Assembly: GCA_013339895.1 (NCBI GenBank)
Contig: JABACO010000018.1
Coordinates: 6,958,699-7,022,698, forward strand
Direction of reading: 5' to 3'
Source: Ephydatia muelleri
Lineage: Eukaryota; Porifera; Demospongiae; Spongillida; Spongillidae
Length of the DNA: 64,000 nucleotides
Below the pieces are notes generated by a model that did not search any database, was not told the origin of the DNA, and worked only from the letters and a program-made list of their open reading frames with translations. A program made the translations under genes and the position numbers. Shown piece by piece: positions 57,485 to 64,000 of this stretch. How positions within the stretch are numbered: the stretch's first letter is position 1; the number at the start of each line of letters is the position of its first letter.

Positions 57485-57932
57485 ATGATAAGTCCTTCGG
57501 AAATAGAACGAAACGAGCTAGGCTACCGCCTTGAAGAGGTGAGGGGTAAACACTTGCGCTTGGTCAAACGTGCCAACCCCATCTCCGATTGGTCCGTTTT
57601 CATGGTACACGGAGGAGGTGGACGGGCCGGTCAGTTTAAGCACTTGATAAAAGTCTTGGAGCCCAAGTAAGCTTTTAACCTAACATCATACGTGTGTACG
57701 CGTGCGTGCATTTGATGCATGCGCCTATAACTTAAACTTAGCTACGCTAGCTAATATTAAGACTAGGGTACTTAGGATAGAGCCGAATGCCCTTACGTTT
57801 TAAGGGGTTGCGCCGAAGGCGCGCTAACTAGGTCAACTTTATTCCGAATCCAGAGTCGAAAAACACTCGTCTCTATTTTTCCTAATAGCACCACTGCTAT
57901 GCGTGTGTACACGTATGTGTGTCAGTGGTGTG

Positions 57933-57963
<31 letters not shown>

Positions 57964-58066
57964 TCAGTGGTGTGGTGTGTGTGTGTGTGTGTGTGTATGT
58001 GTGTCTGTGGTGTGGTGTGTGTGTGTGTGTGTGTGTACATGTATGTGTGTCTGTGGTGTGTGTGTG

Positions 58067-58115
<49 letters not shown>

Positions 58116-61100
58116 GGAGGTGAGGTAGATAGATGCTCCTTAATCACTCCTGTCAACACTTCTTTCTCCCAGTCACCAAGCTATATGATGTGTTTATAGC
58201 TTGGAAAGCCCAACATCAAATGTGGTGATGTGGGTAGGGATTGGAATTACCATATCTATGGTGGTAGCATCAGCTTTTAGTCCTAATGAGGGTTTGTAAA
58301 GTGGCAATACATGTTAAGTGTTCAAGTGGAGTGTCAGTGCATGTGTATGTGTGTGTGTGTGTGTGTGTGTCTTTGTCTTGCATGTCACCATGCGCAATTC
58401 TTATGTGCATAAACTCACATGTTGATGTCTAAAGGTCCACTCTATTCATTCAGCATGACAATTGTCGCTGTCGACTTCCTCGGTCATGGTGATAGCCCAG
58501 CGCCCAATCGCCCTGAACTTTACACTGCTGATGAGGTGTGTGAGATGTTCCTTCCCCTTCTGCTTCCCCTCCTCCCTCTTCTTCCTTTTCTGCTCCTCCT
58601 TCCCCTCCTCTATCCCCTCCTCCTCCTCCTCCTTCCCCTCCTTCCCCACCTCCTTCCCCACCTCCTTCCCCTCCTTGAGCTTTCCTCTCCTAATTCTGCT
58701 CCTTCCCCTTCCCTTTCCTCCTTCCTTCCTCCTCCCCCTCCTTTCCCCATCCCTGTTCAATCCTCCTTCCTCCCCATTCCCTTCCCAGTTCCTCCCTCAT
58801 CCTATTTCTCTCATCCTCTCTCTCTCCCCTTCCCTGCTCCCCGCTTCTCTTCTTTCCTAAGTCTTCCACCTATTACCATCTATCAACTTCACTCACGTCT
58901 GGTCATTACATGTAGATGTGACATTTTTCCCTCCTTCCTTCACACACCTTTCATTCCCTCTAAACATATAAATCTGCAGCACTTGAGTGACCTGACAGTC
59001 ATCTATAATTCTCACAGGAGGCTTCACAATGTGTTCATCTCCCACTGCTATGGAGCCATCCACACCCTCAGACTCCTGGACACACTGAAGCAGGAGCAGA
59101 GGCTGACAGAGGTAGCCGGTGTTATCCTTCTTGATGTGGGCATCAGAGCTCTTTCACTCGGCATGCTGAGCTCACTACCTGCCTTCCTACTGGGTGAGTT
59201 AGAGGGAGGTGATGGCCAAGCTTCGCATTGATTAAAATGGAACAACAAGTATACATCTATTCAAGGTTTAACCACCTGGTAAATGCTGGAGCATGCAATT
59301 AAGTGCACAAACCTGACAGCTGAAATAGAAAAAAGTCCTTGCGTGTGTTTGTTGTAGTCTGGCTTCTACACTGACCAATCATACCACGATGACCAGCATC
59401 AGGGCTGCCAGCCCTGGCCATCCGATGGTAACCCTTGGTCTCCCAGTTTGGCTCAGTTGTAGGGAGCCAGCGCTCTGAGTGCTCCACTAGCTGCTGCTTA
59501 CCCCCACCCCCCTTCATGACTAGTCAATCACGGCACTTGGTACTGTCGTGATACACTGTAGCGTACTGCGCATGTAGTGTTAAATGTAGGCTTAGGGACT
59601 AAACAATGTTTAATGTTCTATGCTTGGTGAGCCTTATTTCTGCCTGCCTGTCCATATGGGCGTGTTGCAGCCAGGCAGCCTGGAAGTGCTGTACCTTCTC
59701 TTAGGATATCATCTTATCACATGTACAACAGAGGTGGCCCAGTATTGCTTGGGATTGGTTCCAGGTCATGTGTGCAATTGTATATAAACTGGTTAGCCCG
59801 ATTCAACAGCCACTTTGGCACCTGGCAGCTAACCTTAGCACCGAAGTCTTACCCTCCTTGCATACCATCATGGAATTGCATTTTCTGATTGTAATGATCA
59901 CTATAGGTACATGTACACTGTAGATGACACCCTTCGGGCTTGTACACCGACCAATCACACAGTTGTCATAACTGTTAGCCCTGGCCGATCAACGGTAACC
60001 AGCATGACACCCTTTGGGCTTGTACACTGACCAATCATACAGTTGTCATGACTGCTAGCCTACCCCCTTTCATGGGCCTACTCTCCTTTCATGGACCTAC
60101 CCTCCTTTCATGGACCTACTCTCCTTTCATGGACCTACTCTCCTTTCATGGACCTACTCTCCTTTCATGGGCCTACCCCCCTTTCATGGGCCTACCCCCC
60201 CCTTCATGGGCCTACCCCCTTTCATGACCCCCCCTTCATGGGCCTACCCCCTTTCATGGGCCTACCCCCTTTCATGGGCTTACCCCCCCCCCCCCCCCCC
60301 CCCCCCCTTCATGGGCCTACCCCCCTTCATGGGCCTACCCCCTTTCATGGGCCTACTCTCCTTTCATGGACCTACTCTCCTTTCATGGGCCTACCCCCTT
60401 TTCATGGGCCTACCCCCTTTAATGGGCCTCCTGTCTATCCCTCTTCATGGCCAGCTGCCTAGGTACCCCCCTTTATGGGCCTACTCCCCCGTCATGGGTC
60501 TACTGTCTATGGGCCTGCTGCTACCCCCCTTCACCCCATCATGGGCCTGCTGCCTACACCCCTTCACCCCATCATGGGCCTGCTGCCTACCCCCCTTCAC
60601 CCCATCATGGGCCTGCTGCCTACCCCCCTTCACGCCATCATGGGCCTGCTGCCTACCCCCCTTCACCCCATCATGGGCCTGCTGCCTACCCCCCTTCACC
60701 CCATCATGGGCCTGCTGCCTACCCCCCTTCACCCCATCATGGGCCTGCTGCCTACCCCCCTTCACCCCATCATGGGCCTGCTGCCTACCCCCCTTCACGC
60801 CATCATGGGCCTGCTGCAAACCCCACTTTGTGGGCAAACTATGCTAGTCTTACACGGTGCTTGGTACTAGTGTTAAACACTGTAGCGAACGGAGCATTCA
60901 GTTCAGCAAAATTATTTATAAATTGTTAAATTATATGCTTGTTGAAACTTGTGTAAGTATGAGCTTTTCTGTGCTGTTCCCAAGTGTACCAATTGTTTTC
61001 CCTCTTCTACAGAATATTTGCGCCCTCTGGCCAGAAGCTTTTCCAACGCAGCCATCTTCCCTCCCACAACTGACCCCACCCTCATCGAATTTGAGAACAC

Positions 61101-61422
61101 CATCACTTCAAACAACCGTATGTACATGATGAAGGTACTAGCCCAGGACTGTGGGAATCAGGAGCTGTGGGGACGAGGGCTGGCCTGTGGCAAAGCAGCC
61201 ATGGAGGGGATCCCTGGAGCCCTTCTCTGTGGGGAGGAGGACGGTCTCTTCTCTGTGCAGAGCTGCCGGGAGACGGCACAGTACCTGGGCGTGGCAAGTG
61301 AGAGGTTCCATGTGGTGAAGGGGGCGGGGCATTTGCCCATGCTTGATCACCCCGAAGAGGTCATCAGGATTGTCTCAGAGTTCTTGTCCTCACTGCAGGG
61401 TGCTCAGCAAAATACCAGCTAA
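57485..61422 (+). CDS. Alpha/beta hydrolase, ABHD8-like, four exons, 295 residues
   Basis: Exons 57485-57666, 58454-58535, 58980-59193 and 61013-61422; all junctions are GT-AG and the total, 888 bp, is in frame. Exon 1 gives VFMVHGGGGRAGQFKHLIKV, the oxyanion strand with an HGGGG motif. Exon 2 gives MTIVAVDFLGHGDSPAPN, typical after strand 4. Exon 3 gives RRLHNVFISHCYGAIHTLRL, where the nucleophile elbow G-x-S-x-G reads S-H-C-Y-G, so Cys replaces Ser. Exon 4 supplies ALLCGEEDGLF (acid) and KGAGHLPMLDHPEEV (catalytic His). Length and order fit ABHD8 and related hydrolases; the substrate is unknown. Possible poly(A) signals AATAAA are at about 61795 and 61953. Start: first in-frame ATG, but an upstream exon cannot be excluded. 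Confidence 0.82.
57910..58112. repeat. Compound GT-rich satellite in hydrolase intron 1
   Basis: Four to five units of (GT)n separated by ATGTGTGTC(A/T)GTGGTGTG spacers, a higher-order arrangement with a unit length of about 50-55 bp, ending in a pure (GT)n of about 20 repeats. A smaller (GT)n is at 58340-58370. Confidence 0.9.
58548..58860. repeat. Polypyrimidine tract in hydrolase intron 2
   Basis: About 310 bp of nearly pure C/T on the plus strand (CCTCC and TTCC words). It produces a spurious 270-codon open frame. It could form triplex or H-DNA, but this is speculation. Confidence 0.9.
59930..60059 (+). repeat. Tandem repeat of about 75 bp in hydrolase intron 3
   Basis: GACACCCTTCGGGCTTGTAC (59928) recurs with two changes at 60007 (GACACCCTTTGGGCTTGTAC). 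Each is followed by a CTGACCAATCA-type word, which also occurs at 59371. Two copies, slightly diverged. Confidence 0.75.
60060..60450 (+). repeat. Minisatellite, unit about 18-20 bp (TTTCATGGGCCTACCCCC)
   Basis: About 19 tandem copies with variation GGACCTACTCTCC versus GGGCCTACCCCC, broken by a poly-C run of over 20 bases at 60281-60307. It lies in intron 3 of the hydrolase gene. Confidence 0.9.
60510..60830 (+). repeat. Minisatellite, 33-bp unit, about 10 copies
   Basis: Unit CATCATGGGCCTGCTGCCTA + CCCCCCTTCACCC, repeated about ten times with only a few base changes (CACCCC versus CACGCC, which recurs in two units). Because 33 is a multiple of three, all frames stay open and give repetitive 11-residue peptides, which are not genes. 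It adjoins the 19-bp minisatellite and shares the word CATGGGCCT with it. Confidence 0.92.
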
Positions 61423-62340
61423 AACTATATGGCAGCTTTCTAATCCAATCAAGTATATCACATGACACATCACATGACACATCACAATCTTAGTCATTTG
61501 TGCTGGTGTATAGACTACATGTGTGTACAAAAATATTTCTAATTGAGCAATTTCAGTAGGCTACAGGAGTGTGTTTCTAATTGTCCATTGGAGTGAGCTT
61601 ATTGTTCCACAATGACTTGACCATCTGCTGATGGCCACAATGTGAAGGGTGGAAACAATTGTTTTTGAGAGTCTATTAAGAGGGAGGAACAAGGCTAATG
61701 ATGACATGGGGACTTCTCAGACTGACCTCAACTATGTTCTCATTGTATACCCAGTTGCAACGTTATCCAATTCAGACCTGGGGAGATGGAGGGCAATAAA
61801 TAGAGTCATATGTAAACAATGCACAATGACACATACCTCAGCTTCTCTCCCTCATCACCTGGCAGGAAAGCACAGATACACTCTATGGGTAGGATGCGGT
61901 GGACTTCAACACAGTGTGGAGACTGCTGAGACAACTTGTAGATCTGAGGGTTGAATAAAAAAGACTGTTTCACCACACCAGAGTGTTGACTTCTCCTGTG
62001 CCATGCATCGAGGCAGATGTATTAAGAGGGCTAGCTGCAACTGCTGCACTAATTTGCATATCATTGTCTTTCAAAAGAGGATGTGCTACAGGGAATAATT
62101 TAACCGGATTCGCATCGCATTTTGCGAACCAGTTTTTATAAGGTGCGAAACAACTTTAAAAATTTGTCGCAGAAAATTGCGATGCGTAGTTTGGTATGTT
62201 CTCGAATATGCCATCGCAGTATCAATCTACCCATGCTTGCAGATACATACTCAGTAAAGAGAGTCTGAGTGCTACATGTATGTACGGTACAAAAGAAGAC
62301 ACGCCGTCAATTATTAACAATACATTGCTTCCGGTTCCAA
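61423..62340. other. Region downstream of the hydrolase gene
   Basis: No gene I can support. Contains possible poly(A) signals (61795, 61953), a repeat ATCACATGACAC in two copies (61460-61485), and a small imperfect palindrome, TTCGCATCGCATTTTGCGAA (62107) against TGTCGCAGAAAATTGCGATG (62164). Confidence 0.5.
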
Positions 62341-62367
62341 GACGTTGCTATAATTTCATCTGAAACT

Positions 62368-63676
62368 ATGTTGGCAAATCTGACCACTGTACAAAAGTGG
62401 TCAAAGGAATTTGATAGGCTTGGTGAGTGGTTGCGTTGGGATGAATCGGGAGGAAAAGTCTCCCGTATCTTTTGTGCTCTTTGTACTAAGCATGTTGATC
62501 GCCTCAAAGCTAGACTCGTACCCAGACCCTGATTCCCACAGCTGCGGATTGATTACATCACCGCTACGTGAAAGAGGATGCGTGCTCTACCTCCTTCCTG
62601 GATGAAATCTCCTCAATCTCCATTACATGTATGAGAAGAGTCCCAAGAGATTGCGCGAACTTCAGATGTTAGCTGAGTTGATGGAGGGAAGCAATCGCAA
62701 ACCTGACAAGGCCAATGGAACAAAGTGACAAGTCACGTGCACTAAGTACCCTTCTGCTTGGCTACCCGGTCATTGTGGCACATCTGAAGTCCCATGTCTT
62801 CTGACGAATCCATTGAAGCCTGTTGACAAGATCCGATTCAGTGGCGATGTCAAGAAACTGACATCATTCACGTTTGTGCTGCATACCCTATTCTATGAGG
62901 GCCTCCTCAATCCACTAGCCAGCTTCTCATGTTCATTTTATAAGCTGACTCTGTCATCATTGGAACACTTGAAGGTGACACATTGGATCCAACATCAGAG
63001 CTTGCAAAGTTTATCATGTCAGTGGATTGTGAGCAGGGTAGAGCAGAGTTCCGTGGTGTGATGCTCACTGCCGTTCGTCAGAATGTCCTTGACGCGTTCC
63101 ACAACGGCCGGTCAGCATACGTTGATGCAATCTCATCCTGCCTCGAGAATCGGTTTGATGATCTCCAGTCATCCAGCGTGATGAAAGGTGTCGAAATACT
63201 GGATGTTTCTGCACAGCCCAGTGATGACTCCTGTGACTCCTTTGGCTTAGAAGAAATTTCTGGTGTGATTGAGCAGCCACTCCTCCTCAAGCATGACATT
63301 GTGATGGCCAGTATCATTGATGACTGGAGGGCCTACGAGGACATACTGAGCCAGTGCCAAGCAGATCAAGGGCACCAATATCTGGGCTCTGCTACTCAGA
63401 TGTCATCATAAGCAGTTCCCCAATCTAGCATCTCTCATTGAAATCCTCCTCTTGCTTCCGGTGAGCAATGCCAAAGTGGAGCAGGGTTTCAGTTCAATGT
63501 GCCGCATCAAGATGGACTGGAGATCTCAGCTGGGAGAGCATACCTTGGACAACCTGATGTGAATCAGGATTGATGGTCCCGCTGTCATTGCAGTGAAGCA
63601 TTTCTTTGCACAACCATGGCGACCTGATGTTCTTCCCTATGGTCCACGCAAGCGGACACATGAGTCTGAATCTTGA
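62368..63676 (+). pseudogene. hAT-type transposase-derived gene, broken
   Basis: 62368 on: VQKWSKEFDRLGEWLRWDES then SRIFCALCTKHVDRLKA, a zinc-finger-like start seen in ZNF862/hAT-derived proteins. 62983-63411: SELAKFIMSVDCEQGRAEFR and ENRFDDLQSSSVMKGVEILD. After a frame change: NLASLIEILLLLPVSNAKVE then QGFSSMCRIKMDWRSQLGEH, the hAT C-terminal dimerisation domain, and DVLPYGPRKRTHESES near the end (stop at about 63676). A TGA interrupts LDNLM/IRIDGP at about 63560, and stops lie around 62530 and 62600-62980. The catalytic core between is not recognisable. TIRs were not identified. Confidence 0.62.
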
Positions 63677-64000
63677 GTTCAAGGCATAATACCATCTCAT
63701 TCTGCTCCAGCTATGCATCAACTGTCTTTGTGAATTGTTATGCTACATGTAGTTGTTAATCAGAGCTGCACATTTCAAATGATGAATCATGATTTATCAC
63801 ACATCTCAGCAAGGAATAAAACATTGCTATGCAACTGAACTGAGTTGCTAATCAACTTAGATTTTGCATAGCAAAACTGCTACGCAATTTTTTTATTAAA
63901 AAGTATATTATTCCGTGTTACACTTTCATAAACCTCATATGGAATCATTTTCGCGAATAGGGACCTAGCGCATACATTATATAATGTAATGCTTGCGTTG
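63677..64000. other. AT-rich sequence at the right edge
   Basis: No coding signal. GCATAGCAAAACTGCTACGC near 63856 is part of a short inverted pair. The region may hold the 3' end of the hAT element. Confidence 0.4.

Noticed and set aside
57839..58199. His/Thr- or Cys/Val-repeat proteins on both strands
   Set aside because: Translation of GT/CA microsatellites.
58419..59231. 270-codon plus-strand open frame
   Set aside because: Most of it is translation of a pyrimidine-rich intron. Only the first part (58454-58535) and last part (58980-59193) are exons, joined by splicing.
60091..60929. Overlapping repetitive open frames (11-residue periodic peptides) on both strands
   Set aside because: They are the 33-bp and 19-bp minisatellites read in every frame, inside an intron of the hydrolase gene.
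61649..61954. 101-codon plus-strand frame downstream of the hydrolase
   Set aside because: It overlaps possible poly(A) signals, has no recognised domain and no splice partners.
1..64000. CRISPR arrays, bacterial operons, rRNA or canonical tRNA genes
   Set aside because: None seen. The tandem repeats present are contiguous minisatellites without spacers, and no full cloverleaf was found.

Overview
The window is eukaryotic, animal-type nuclear DNA: split genes with GT-AG introns, many of them only about 45-70 bp, an AT-rich background, and a dense load of mobile elements in the longer introns. The gene content (an RNF213/mysterin-like giant ATPase, an ABHD8-like hydrolase) and the element mix (restriction-like-endonuclease retrotransposons, gmr1-type Gypsy, YqaJ/SWIM elements, piggyBac, Helitron, hAT) suggest an early-branching invertebrate such as a sponge or a cnidarian. 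That assignment is inference; nothing in the window fixes the species.

Layout. One giant minus-strand gene runs from its start codon at 57067 to beyond the left edge. It is an RNF213-like protein. The exons I can place add up to roughly 15 kb of coding sequence, about the size of vertebrate RNF213, and only the last stretch of the C terminus lies outside the window. From N to C terminus: an N-terminal part with a protease-associated-like segment (54.1-57.1 kb), an N-terminal arm/linker (40.9-41.4 and 34.5-36.3 kb), the stalk/linker before the motor (31.0-32.7 kb), an AAA2-like module with an intact P-loop (24.7-25.6 kb), AAA3 (14.5-20 kb), AAA4 (12.3-14.5 kb), then the region equivalent to the E3 shell (9.3-12.2, 4.8-8.5 and 0.1-1.4 kb). 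I find neither the RING nor the RZ finger where family order predicts them.

Head to head with it, about 420 bp away, a four-exon plus-strand gene (57485-61422) encodes a 295-residue alpha/beta hydrolase resembling ABHD8, in which the usual serine nucleophile appears to be a cysteine.

The long introns of the giant gene hold mobile DNA: a 1.6-kb palindromic TA-flanked element (2.9-4.5 kb), a Tc1/mariner relic (18.5-19.4 kb), a piggyBac-like element with TTAA ends (21.0-24.0 kb), a restriction-like-endonuclease retrotransposon (26.7-30.4 kb), a small MITE family (15.5 and 32.8-33.8 kb), a 2.1-kb TIR element carrying SWIM and YqaJ-nuclease coding remnants (36.8-38.9 kb), a second retrotransposon copy (42.1-48.6 kb) split by a very young Gypsy-type LTR element with integrase ahead of reverse transcriptase (43.3-48.2 kb), a Helitron remnant (51-52.3 kb) and a hairpin element (53.6-53.9 kb). 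Downstream of the hydrolase gene lies a broken hAT-type gene (62.3-63.7 kb). Exon edges were read by eye from splice consensus and frame continuity; those marked 'about' may be off by a few bases.
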